9,371 bases of DNA from DASRVA01 sp035687745. GTDB taxonomy: Bacteria > Gemmatimonadota > Gemmatimonadetes > JACCXV01 > JAHWKZ01. Positions 1-6,558 of the stretch are shown in pieces. The DNA lies in the NCBI GenBank assembly GCA_035687745.1, contig DASRVA010000084.1:1-9371 (forward strand), in the 5' to 3' direction. The notes beneath the pieces are model-generated. The model was not told the DNA's origin, made no database searches, and saw nothing but the letters and a program-made list of their open reading frames with translations. Numbering within the stretch: the stretch's first letter is position 1; each line of letters opens with the position of its first letter. The translations under genes were made by a program, and so were the position numbers.

Positions 1-2
1 AG

Positions 3-986
3 TCGGCGGCGGCCGGCGAGGCCGACGAGGCGGCGCGGGCCCGCGCCGAGCGCACATATCGCCACAGCGTGGCGGTGGTCCGGAACACGATGGAGAGCGT
101 CCGCGCCGGCGGGGCGCTCCAGCGGTACCGGGTCCGGCGCGCCGTCCAGTCGATCGTCGACCAGGTGCTGCGGGACGAGCTCCTGCTGATCGGCCTGACC
201 TGTCTCCGCGACTACGACGAGCCGACGTTCACGCACAGCGTCAACGTCTGCATCTTCTCCGTCTCGCTGGGACAGCGGATCGGTCTGTCGAGGCTCGAGC
301 TGTACGACCTGGGACTGGCGGCGCTCCTCCACGACATCGGCAAGGTCGACGTGCCGTACGAGGTGCTGAACAGGGCGGGCGCGCTGAGCGAGGAGGAGTG
401 GCGACTCATGCGGCGCCATACGGCGTTCGGTCCGTGGCGCCTGCTCGCGGAGCGACCGCCGGGATCGATCCCGGTCCACGAGATGCTGGTGGCGTTCGAG
501 CACCACCTGAACCTGGACCTGTCCGGCTATCCGACGCTGTTCGCTCCGCGTCGGCTCACGTTCTACAGCAAGATCGTGGAGATCGCCGACGCGTTCGACG
601 CCGGGACGACGCCGCGCGTCTACAAGACCGACCCGATCACGCCGGCCGAGATGGTGACGATCCTGGAGAAGGGAGCGGGCACCCGGTTCGACCCCGTCCT
701 CGTGAAGGCGTTCGTCGGTCTGCTGGGGATTTACCCCGTCGGCTGCGTGTGCCTTCTGGACACCGGCGAGCTGGCGGTGGTCGTGGCCCCGGATCCCGAC
801 ATCCGGAACGTCGAGCGGCCGCGGGTGCGGCTGGTCGTCGACGCGAACGGGGAGCGGTTCGACGGGCCCGTCGTGAGCCTCGCGGAGAAAGGGGAGGGGG
901 GCGCCTGGCTGCGCTCAGTGGCGCGCGTCGTCGAGCCCGAGCGGTACGAGATCGACCCGGCCCGCCACTTCGTCCTGAACCCGTGA
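3..986 (+). CDS. HD-GYP domain protein (cyclic-di-GMP phosphodiesterase-like), 5' end cut by window edge
   Basis: The frame is open to the left edge, so the true start is probably outside; an internal GTG at 69 is the first in-window alternative. The visible part reads as an HD-GYP metal phosphohydrolase, a family that hydrolyses cyclic di-GMP or related dinucleotides. Metal-ligand motifs appear in the usual order: a His in THSVNV (near 235), LLHDIGK (His-Asp codons at 330-335), RRHTAFG, the His pair at 501-506, and IADAFDA (Asp codon 588-590), then the TTPRVYK and GTRFDP signatures. About 85 residues of beta-rich sequence follow the catalytic core, ending in DPARHFVLNP. The GYP loop is degenerate: HHLNLDLSGYP instead of HHExxDGxGYP, so the usual Glu and first Gly are lost. 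Hydrolase activity is likely because all metal ligands are kept; substrate is unproven. It overlaps trpA by 4 bases, suggesting co-translation. No sensory domain is visible, but one could lie upstream. Confidence 0.85.
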   Translation, partial: SAAAGEADEAARARAERTYRHSVAVVRNTMESVRAGGALQRYRVRRAVQSIVDQVLRDELLLIGLTCLRDYDEPTFTHSVNVCIFSVSLGQRIGLSRLELYDLGLAALLHDIGKVDVPYEVLNRAGALSEEEWRLMRRHTAFGPWRLLAERPPGSIPVHEMLVAFEHHLNLDLSGYPTLFAPRRLTFYSKIVEIADAFDAGTTPRVYKTDPITPAEMVTILEKGAGTRFDPVLVKAFVGLLGIYPVGCVCLLDTGELAVVVAPDPDIRNVERPRVRLVVDANGERFDGPVVSLAEKGEGGAWLRSVARVVEPERYEIDPARHFVLNP

Positions 987-1786
987 CATCTAAGAACCAG
1001 GTCGTGGACGACCTGGCGCGGCGGCTGGACGCGGCCCGTGCCGGCGGCCGGAAGCTCCTCGTTCCGTTCCTGACCGCGGGGCATCCCGATCTCGGATCGA
1101 GCGCTGCGGCGCTGGCGGCCCTGGCGGAGGCGGGGGCCGACGCGATCGAGCTGGGGGTCCCCTTCTCGGATCCGCTGGCGGACGGGCCGGTGATCGCCAC
1201 GGCCTCGGAGCGCGCGCTGGCCGGGGGAACGACGTTGGCCCGCGTTGTCGAGCTGGCGGCGGAGCGCCCGGCCGGGGGACCGCCGCTCGTCCTGTTCACC
1301 TATCTCAACCCCCTTCACGCTCGGGGCTACGCGCGTGCGGCAACCGATCTCGTCCGGGCCGGCTTCGCGGGCGCGCTCGTGGCCGATCTTCCGTTCGACG
1401 AGGGCCTGGAGGTCCGGGCCGCGCTCGAGGCCGAGGGGTTGCCCTTGATCGCCCTGGCAGCGCCGACCACGCCGCCGGCCAGGCTGAGGTCGCTCGCGCG
1501 CCATGCCCGCGGCTTCGTCTATCTGGTCGCGCGCACCGGAGTGACCGGGAGCGGGGCCGACGCCGACCGGCGTCTGGCGGCGCAGGTCCGGACGCTCCGC
1601 CAGGAGACCGAGCTGCCGATCGTGATCGGCTTCGGGATCGCCGACCCCGACGCCGCGCGCCGTGCCGCCCGGACGGCGGACGGGATCGTCGTCGGCAGCG
1701 CGTTCGTCGAGCGGCTCGAGCGTGACGGGCTCGGGCCTGCGGTCGAATGGATCGCGGCCCTCCGCCGGGCCATCGACGCCGTGTAA
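983..1786 (+). CDS. trpA: Tryptophan synthase alpha chain
   Basis: TrpA cleaves indole-3-glycerol phosphate to indole and glyceraldehyde-3-phosphate; indole is channelled to TrpB to make tryptophan. The 267-residue product is the normal length for this cytoplasmic TIM-barrel. The core signature IELGVPFSDPLADGP is present, giving catalytic Glu56 and Asp67 (E. coli Glu49 and Asp60). The phosphate-binding loops are seen as YLVARTGVTGSG, IGFGIADP and GIVVGSAF. I chose the GTG at 983 because it forms a GTGA overlap with the upstream stop, like most junctions here. A second in-frame GTG at 1004 would also give a typical TrpA N-terminus (VDDLARRLDAARAGGRK), and neither has a strong Shine-Dalgarno. 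Unusually, trpA follows an HD-GYP gene rather than trpB, and no other trp gene is in the window. A 110-base gap follows, so trpA is probably the last gene of its operon, although no intrinsic terminator is visible. Confidence 0.96.
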   Translation: MTSKNQVVDDLARRLDAARAGGRKLLVPFLTAGHPDLGSSAAALAALAEAGADAIELGVPFSDPLADGPVIATASERALAGGTTLARVVELAAERPAGGPPLVLFTYLNPLHARGYARAATDLVRAGFAGALVADLPFDEGLEVRAALEAEGLPLIALAAPTTPPARLRSLARHARGFVYLVARTGVTGSGADADRRLAAQVRTLRQETELPIVIGFGIADPDAARRAARTADGIVVGSAFVERLERDGLGPAVEWIAALRRAIDAV

Positions 1787-1800
1787 GGGGAAGGCTCAAA

Positions 1801-1828
1801 TTGACGGGCCCGCCCGGCTCGATAAATT
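1801..1828 (+). promoter_or_regulatory. Candidate sigma70-type promoter (TTGACG-N16-TAAATT)
   Basis: In the one substantial gap, TTGACG (1801-1806, 5 of 6 to the -35 consensus) is followed after 16 bases by TAAATT (1823-1828, 4 of 6 to the -10 consensus). These are among the few AT-rich words in very GC-rich DNA. The alternative reading TTG-N19-TAAATTGG also partly resembles the TTTG/TAnnTTTG promoter of Bacteroidetes. The spacer contains the palindrome CGGGCCCG (1805-1812), which could be chance or an operator. The predicted leader to the next gene's TTG would be about 60 bases. This is a by-eye match only. Confidence 0.45.
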
Positions 1829-1870
1829 GGCGCTCCACGATCGGACGACCCCGCGCACGGTTCCCCCAGG

Positions 1871-1886
1871 GCGGCCCGGCGGCCGC
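1871..1886 (+). other. Perfect GC hairpin abutting a Shine-Dalgarno
   Basis: GCGGCC (1871-1876) and GGCCGC (1881-1886) are exact reverse complements around the loop CGGC. The stem ends one base before the GGAG at 1887-1890. There is no T tract, so it is not an intrinsic terminator. It could modulate translation of the isomerase-like gene, for example by protecting the leader or keeping the Shine-Dalgarno exposed. In DNA this GC-rich, a 6-base stem can also arise by chance. Confidence 0.4.
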
Positions 1887-1890
1887 GGAG
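1887..1890 (+). promoter_or_regulatory. Ribosome binding site deciding the TTG start at 1897
   Basis: GGAG lies 6 bases upstream of the TTG at 1897. The in-frame ATG at 1921 has no such motif in front of it. Starting at the TTG also supplies the residues QRFALSMPF, which look like the first beta strand of the barrel. Both points favour the TTG. Confidence 0.6.
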
Positions 1891-1896
1891 TGACAC

Positions 1897-2694
1897 TTGG
1901 CTCAGCGGTTCGCGCTCAGCATGCCATTCGCCGACGTCAGCCGACAGGTCGACCTGCTCGCCGAGAAGGACCTGGGCATCGAGATCACCCTCTACGACAC
2001 GGAATGGCTGCTCCACCTGGAGCGGACCACGACGGTGCGGAAGCTGGGCGACGAGCTCGCCGAGCGCGGCATCGAGGTGACCGCCCACGCGCCTATATTC
2101 GACCTGAACCCGGGCAGCCTCGACCCGATCATCCGCAAGCACACGCGGCAGTGCTGGGAGAAGGCGATCGGGGTGGCGGGCGCGCTCGGCGCCCGGCACA
2201 TCAACTTCCACACCGGCCATCTGCCGCTCCTTCCGGCGTCGACCTTTCCGGGCTGGACCGCGCTGTCGCTGGAGACGTGGGAAAGGGTGGTGGGGCTGGC
2301 GGCCGACGCGGGCATGCGCCTTCTACTGGAGAACATGTTCGAGACGAGCCCGCGGGTTCTTCTCGATCTTCGCGACCAGCTCGATGGCCGGCACGTTGGC
2401 TTCACGCTGGACGTCGGCCACGTGCACGTCTACGGCACCGTCTCGCCGGAGACCTGGTGGACCGAGCTCGGTGAGAGCATTCTGGAGGTCCACCTGCACG
2501 ACAACGACACGTTCGGCGACGAGCACCTGCCGATCGGGGAAGGGGCGATCGACTGGAAGCGCACGTTCGAGGACCTCTTTCGTCACGCTCCCGAGGCGGT
2601 CAAGGTGATCGAGGTCCCGGTCGAAGGGGCGTTGAAGAGCCTGACCCGGATCCGGGCCGGTGGCTATGGCGACCGTCAGCTGGAGCTCCTGTGA
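1897..2694 (+). CDS. Sugar phosphate isomerase/epimerase-like TIM-barrel protein (AP endonuclease 2 superfamily)
   Basis: The 265-residue product matches the xylose-isomerase-like TIM-barrel superfamily, which includes endonuclease IV and sugar isomerases/epimerases that bind two or three divalent metals. Ligand-type residues appear in barrel order: His64 (TAHAP), His105 and His108 (NFHTGH), Glu145 (LLLEN), Asp172 and His175 (LDVGH), His199 and His201 (HLHDN), Asp208 and His210 (DEHLPIGEG) and Glu239 (IEVPV). An intact catalytic site is therefore likely. The family fold is clear but the substrate is not; both sugar isomerisation/epimerisation and DNA repair activities occur in relatives, and the IGEG/HDN pattern leans to the sugar branch. 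No signal peptide is visible, so it should be cytoplasmic. The TTG start is supported by GGAG 6 bases upstream. It is the first gene after the candidate promoter, and its stop overlaps the peptidase start by 4 bases. Confidence 0.85.
   Translation: MAQRFALSMPFADVSRQVDLLAEKDLGIEITLYDTEWLLHLERTTTVRKLGDELAERGIEVTAHAPIFDLNPGSLDPIIRKHTRQCWEKAIGVAGALGARHINFHTGHLPLLPASTFPGWTALSLETWERVVGLAADAGMRLLLENMFETSPRVLLDLRDQLDGRHVGFTLDVGHVHVYGTVSPETWWTELGESILEVHLHDNDTFGDEHLPIGEGAIDWKRTFEDLFRHAPEAVKVIEVPVEGALKSLTRIRAGGYGDRQLELL
2682..2685 (+). promoter_or_regulatory. Ribosome binding site for the S8 peptidase GTG start
   Basis: GGAG sits 5 bases before the GTG at 2691, inside the last codons of the isomerase-like gene. 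Together with the signal peptide that begins right after this GTG, it fixes the start despite the overlap with the preceding stop. Confidence 0.6.
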
Positions 2695-5600
2695 AGATCG
2701 GGCGCGGCCTCCTCGCCACGGCGCTGGTGGCGACCCTCGCGGGGGCCGGCGTGCCGCCCGCCCCGCCGGTCGCTCCGGAGCGGGTCATCATCCGGCTCGC
2801 CGACCGCTCGGCCCGGCTCTCGCTCCTGGCGGCGGTGAGGGGCCCGGCGCTGGCGCTCGACGTCCGGCACGAGCGGGTGATCCAGGGGCTCCGCGCGATC
2901 CACGCGACGAGCTACCGGGCCGCCGAGGACGCGCTCGCCGAGGCGCGAAGCCAGGGCGGGCTTGTCGAGCTCGACCGGCTGTGGATCGTGAACGCGGTCG
3001 TGGCCGAGGTCGATCCCGGCTGGATCGAGCGGCTCGAGGCCGACCCGGCGGTGGCCGAGGTCGTGCCGGACCGCCGGATCACGCTCGGCGGGGAGGCGGC
3101 AGGGCCCGTCGTGGCGGACGCCACGGCTGCCCAGCCGGTGGTCGACCTGGTCCGGATCCGGGTGCCCGAGGCATGGGCCCAGGGGGTGACCGGGCGCGGT
3201 GCGATCGTGGCCAACGTGGACTCGGGCGTCAACGGGGAGGACGACACGTTCGGAAACCGCTGGCGCGGCCGGGTCGCCGGCAGCGACGCCTCCTGGTTCG
3301 CGCCCGTCTCGCTCAGCGTTTTTCCGGAGGACGACTTCTCGATCGGATCGGGCCACGGCACGGCGACGATGGGGATCCTGACCGGGGGTGAGGAGACGTA
3401 CGGGGTCGCCTTCGACGCGACCTGGATCGCGGCCGACGTCTTCCAGGAGGGCGAGGGGTACGTGTCCAACGTTCTCAAGTCGTTCGAGTGGCTGAGCGAT
3501 CCGGACGGCGATCCGGCGACCCTCTCCGACGTCCCCGACGTCGTCAACAACTCGTACGGCCTGACCACCCTGGACGAAGAGGGCAAGCTGCCCTGCGACA
3601 TGATCTTCGACGACGCGATCGACGCCCTCGAGGCGGCGGGGGCGATCGTGGTCTGGTCGGCCGGGAACCAGGGCACGCAGGGGATCACCTCGCCCGGGAG
3701 CCGGGCCGAGACGCCCGTCAACGCGTTCTCGGTCGGCTCGGTCGACCAGGCGGACCAGGTTTCGATGACCTCCGGTCGCGGCCCTTCCGCGTGTGGCGGG
3801 TCGTTCGCCACCAAGCCCGAGGTCGTCGCCCCAGGCGAGAACGTCACGACCCGGAACCTCTTCAACCAGTTCACGTCGGTCAGCGGGACCTCGTTCGCGG
3901 CCCCGATGGCGGCCGGGGTCCTCGCGCTCATGCGCTCGAAGGATCCGACTCTGACCCCCGAGGAGGCGAAGACGATCCTCCTGGAGACGGCCCGCGACCT
4001 GGGCCCGGCCGGAGAGGACAACAGCTTCGGACGCGGCCTGATCGACGCCGCGGCCGCACTCGGCGCGGTGGAGGCGCCGGGCGAGCCTCTGGCCCGGCTG
4101 GTCGGTTTCAGGGCCGCGGGTCAGGCCCTCGGCAAGCTGGTGCCGGCCGGGATCGAGGACGCGCTCGTCCTCAGGCCCGGCGCGACCCATCCCCTGGCGC
4201 CCGTCCTCACCAATCACGGTCCGGCGATCCCGGCCACGACCGCGACCCTGTCGAGCCCGACCGCGGGGGTCGCCGTCACCCGCGCCGCGGTCGCGCTGGC
4301 GGCGGCCGGCACCGGCGAGCCGATCGATCCCGGCACCGAGTCGTTCGAGGTGCGGGTGGACGGGGCTCTCGAGCCCGGCTCCGACGTTGTCCTCGACGTG
4401 GCCATCCAGGGCGCCCCCATCGGTCCGTTCCGCCTGATCGTGAAGGCCGGGCAGCCGATCGGCCGGGACTTCGCGACCCACGACGAGGGGGACGTGCGGC
4501 TCACGGTGACCAACTTCGGCGGGCTCGGCTTCTACACCGGGCTCCACCAGACCGGATTCCGGCTCCTGGGCGACGGGTTCCGGTTCCCGCCCGAGAGCCC
4601 CAACTGGCTCTTCCACGCCGGCTTCCTGGCCGGCGTCGCGGCGGACCGCCTCTCGGACGACGTGCCGTACGGGGAGGACACGCAGAACTCGACCGACTGG
4701 TTCCCGCTCCCGGGCGCGGAGCTGGTCGAGGACCGGGCCTTCGACGGCGAGCGGATCGTCGCCCGCTACGACGACCGGCACGCCGTCCGCCCGGTCGGAC
4801 TCCAGGTGCGGCAGGAGTCGTTCGCCTTCGACGACGCCGGCGCGAGCTTCGTGATCCTGCAGTACGTGCTCACGAACACGGGATCGCAGAGCCTGGGCGG
4901 CGTCCGGACGGGCCTCTTCGCGGATTGGGATCTCCCGGGCGCGGGCGGCGCGCCCGCCGAGACGGCGGGCTGGGACCCCTCCCGGCGGCTCGGGTTCGTC
5001 GAAGGCTCCGGGAGCCAGCCCGCCCTCGGGGTGATCTGGCTGGACGACGCGTCGATCGCGCAGATCGGCTACGCGACGACCACCCGCGACCAGATCGTGG
5101 CGAGCGAGCTCGGGGACCCGGCCGCCGGCCGGGTGGTCGGCGGCGCGGAGGCGCCCGAGCAGTTCGCCGGCGAGTTCTCGGACGCGGAGAAGTGGGACCT
5201 CATGACGAGCGGCCAGTCGCGGACCACCGTCGCCGAGCCCGCGGACGTCTACCAGCTGATCGGGCGGGGTCCCTTGACGATCGGGGCGGGTGCCACCGAC
5301 ACCGTCGCCGTGGCGCTCGTCGCCGGGGCCGACCGGGCCGCGCTCCAGAGGGCGGCCGAGACCGCGCGCGTGGTCTACTTCGAGCGCATCCTCGGCCAGG
5401 ACCCCCCCGGGCCCGGGCCCCCTCCCGAGGACGTCGAGCTGGCCCAGAACTTCCCGAACCCGTTCCGGGCCGGGGCGGCGACGACGATCCCGTTCAGTGT
5501 GCCCGAAGCGAGCGCGGGGCAGCCGGGCAGGCTCGTCGTGTACGACCTTCTGGGCCGGACGGTGCGGATCCTCCTGGAGGGCGCCATGAGCGCCGGCGAG

Positions 5601-5720
5601 CAGGCGGTGACCTGGGACGGGCGGACGGACTCCGGCGTCGACGTGGCGGCGGGGGTCTACGTGGTCCGCCTCTCGATCGAGGGCGTCGACCGCACGATCC
5701 GGGTCCTGGTCGTCCCCTGA
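2691..5720 (+). CDS. Secreted S8 family (subtilisin-like) serine peptidase with C-terminal FlgD-like/T9SS-type sorting domain
   Basis: This 1009-residue protein has a secretion signal: KIGR, then a hydrophobic stretch to about residue 21. Residues 30-132 look like an I9-type propeptide. Residues about 153-462 are an S8 catalytic domain with Asp177 (NVDSG), His222 (GSGHGTAT), oxyanion Asn326 (SAGNQG) and Ser401 (SGTSFAAPMAAG), most like the bacillopeptidase F branch. The whole protein contains only two cysteines, 302 and 368, both in the catalytic domain, so a disulfide is plausible. Residues about 595-904 form a beta-rich, Gly/Asp-rich module I cannot name. A Pro/Gly linker (DPPGPGPPPED) leads to residues 918-1009, which open with AQNFPNPF and continue with VVYDLLGR, VTWDGR and GVYVVRL, the FlgD-like/type IX sorting pattern of FCB bacteria. 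It is therefore likely exported and surface-bound or released. The role is probably extracellular protein breakdown; no specific substrate is evident. It overlaps the gene before it and ends 2 bases before folB. Confidence 0.92.
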   Translation: MKIGRGLLATALVATLAGAGVPPAPPVAPERVIIRLADRSARLSLLAAVRGPALALDVRHERVIQGLRAIHATSYRAAEDALAEARSQGGLVELDRLWIVNAVVAEVDPGWIERLEADPAVAEVVPDRRITLGGEAAGPVVADATAAQPVVDLVRIRVPEAWAQGVTGRGAIVANVDSGVNGEDDTFGNRWRGRVAGSDASWFAPVSLSVFPEDDFSIGSGHGTATMGILTGGEETYGVAFDATWIAADVFQEGEGYVSNVLKSFEWLSDPDGDPATLSDVPDVVNNSYGLTTLDEEGKLPCDMIFDDAIDALEAAGAIVVWSAGNQGTQGITSPGSRAETPVNAFSVGSVDQADQVSMTSGRGPSACGGSFATKPEVVAPGENVTTRNLFNQFTSVSGTSFAAPMAAGVLALMRSKDPTLTPEEAKTILLETARDLGPAGEDNSFGRGLIDAAAALGAVEAPGEPLARLVGFRAAGQALGKLVPAGIEDALVLRPGATHPLAPVLTNHGPAIPATTATLSSPTAGVAVTRAAVALAAAGTGEPIDPGTESFEVRVDGALEPGSDVVLDVAIQGAPIGPFRLIVKAGQPIGRDFATHDEGDVRLTVTNFGGLGFYTGLHQTGFRLLGDGFRFPPESPNWLFHAGFLAGVAADRLSDDVPYGEDTQNSTDWFPLPGAELVEDRAFDGERIVARYDDRHAVRPVGLQVRQESFAFDDAGASFVILQYVLTNTGSQSLGGVRTGLFADWDLPGAGGAPAETAGWDPSRRLGFVEGSGSQPALGVIWLDDASIAQIGYATTTRDQIVASELGDPAAGRVVGGAEAPEQFAGEFSDAEKWDLMTSGQSRTTVAEPADVYQLIGRGPLTIGAGATDTVAVALVAGADRAALQRAAETARVVYFERILGQDPPGPGPPPEDVELAQNFPNPFRAGAATTIPFSVPEASAGQPGRLVVYDLLGRTVRILLEGAMSAGEQAVTWDGRTDSGVDVAAGVYVVRLSIEGVDRTIRVLVVP

Positions 5721-5722
5721 CC

Positions 5723-6085
5723 GTGGACACGATCCGCCTGACCGGGATGCGCTTCTTCGCCCTGGTGGGAGACCTCCCGCACGAGCGGGAGATCCCCCAG
5801 CCGATCGTGGTCGATCTCGAGGTCGAGGCCGATCTCCGGCGCGCGGCGGCCACCGACGACCTCGGGGAGGGTGTCGACTACCGCGACCTGCACGCGGCCG
5901 TCGCCGAGACGATGAGCGAGGACGCGCGCGAGGCCCCGCATCTGCTGGAGACGCTCGGCGACCGGATCGCCGCCCGCGTCCTCGCGATCGACGGCGTCCA
6001 GCGGGTGGTGGTCCGGTGCCGGAAGCCGTGGGCCGCCCTCGGGGGACCGCTCGACTCGGTCGAGGTCGAGATCGGGCGGCCGTGA
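5723..6085 (+). CDS. folB: Dihydroneopterin aldolase
   Basis: FolB splits 7,8-dihydroneopterin into 6-hydroxymethyl-7,8-dihydropterin and glycolaldehyde in folate synthesis. The 120-residue length is typical of this small cytoplasmic enzyme. Characteristic features are the PHEREIPQPIVVDLEVE segment with Glu21, VDYRDL with Tyr53, LLETLGDRIA with Glu76, and the conserved Lys101 in VRCRKPWAAL followed by VEVEIGRP. The GTG at 5723 gives the expected N-terminus (VDTIRLTGMRFFALVGDLP) and lies 2 bases after the peptidase stop. No Shine-Dalgarno is seen, so it is probably translated by coupling to the upstream gene. Its stop overlaps the folK start, and folK encodes the next enzyme of the pathway. 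Confidence 0.94.
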   Translation: MDTIRLTGMRFFALVGDLPHEREIPQPIVVDLEVEADLRRAAATDDLGEGVDYRDLHAAVAETMSEDAREAPHLLETLGDRIAARVLAIDGVQRVVVRCRKPWAALGGPLDSVEVEIGRP

Positions 6086-6558
6086 CCGCCGGCCGCTTCG
6101 TCCGCGCGTACGTGAGCCTGGGATCGAACCTGGGCGACCGCGCGCGGAGCATGGGGGAAGCGCGAGCCGCCCTGATCGGCGAGCCCAGGGTCAGGGTGGT
6201 TTCCTGCTCGGCCACGATCGAGACCGACCCGGTGGACGTCCTCGACCAGCCCCGGTTTCTGAACCAGGTGCTGGGGATCGAGACCGCGCTCGACGCGGGC
6301 GGCCTCCTCGACCTCTGCCTCGGCGTCGAGCGCGACCTCGGGCGGGACCGGAAGACCGGCCCGCCGCGCGGCCCGCGGACGATCGACCTGGACCTCCTCC
6401 TCTACGACGGTCGGGAGATCGACGAGCCGGGGCTCACGGTCCCCCACCCCCGCCTCGCCGAGCGCGGCTTCCTCCTCGATCTCTGCCGGCAGGCGGGCGC
6501 GCCCCAGGCGTGGCTCCCCTCCCAGCGTGTGGAGCGGCGCGGGGCGGGATCGAGATGA
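6082..6558 (+). CDS. folK: 2-amino-4-hydroxy-6-hydroxymethyldihydropteridine diphosphokinase (HPPK)
   Basis: HPPK transfers pyrophosphate from ATP to 6-hydroxymethyl-7,8-dihydropterin, the FolB product, preparing it for FolP. The 158-residue protein shows the family hallmarks in order: AYVSLGSNLGDR at residues 9-19, FLNQV in the middle, and GPRTIDLDLLLYDG with the Mg-binding Asp102 and Asp104 (E. coli Asp95 and Asp97), then LTVPHPRLAERGFLL. The GTG at 6082 gives a GTGA overlap with the folB stop and the expected short lead before the SLGSN motif. Upstream in-frame start codons would add residues with no family likeness. The C-terminal tail is short and Arg/Gly-rich and ends in an ATGA overlap with panB. 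The folK-panB-panC order also occurs in E. coli. Confidence 0.95.
   Translation: MTAGRFVRAYVSLGSNLGDRARSMGEARAALIGEPRVRVVSCSATIETDPVDVLDQPRFLNQVLGIETALDAGGLLDLCLGVERDLGRDRKTGPPRGPRTIDLDLLLYDGREIDEPGLTVPHPRLAERGFLLDLCRQAGAPQAWLPSQRVERRGAGSR

Noticed and set aside
398..982. Upstream extension of trpA to an ATG at 398
   Set aside because: It would add 195 residues overlapping the HD-GYP gene and without TrpA likeness; a GTG at 983 gives the normal length.
1787..1830. Possible intrinsic terminator after trpA
   Set aside because: The CGGGCCCG palindrome has no T tract after it and sits inside the better-supported promoter.
5402..5430. GGGCCCGGGCCC palindrome as a terminator or protein site
   Set aside because: It is inside the peptidase coding sequence and simply encodes a Pro/Gly linker; no T run follows.
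3488..5722. Long plus-strand frame running into folB through the peptidase in another frame
   Set aside because: The part before 5723 is Arg/Gly-rich translation of the peptidase's alternate frame; FolB similarity begins only at the GTG at 5723.
2676..6215. Very long open frame on the minus strand opposite the peptidase, folB and folK
   Set aside because: It is Arg/Gly/Pro-rich with no recognisable domain, and lies opposite genes with clear catalytic motifs. Long antisense frames are expected at this GC content because stop codons are rare.
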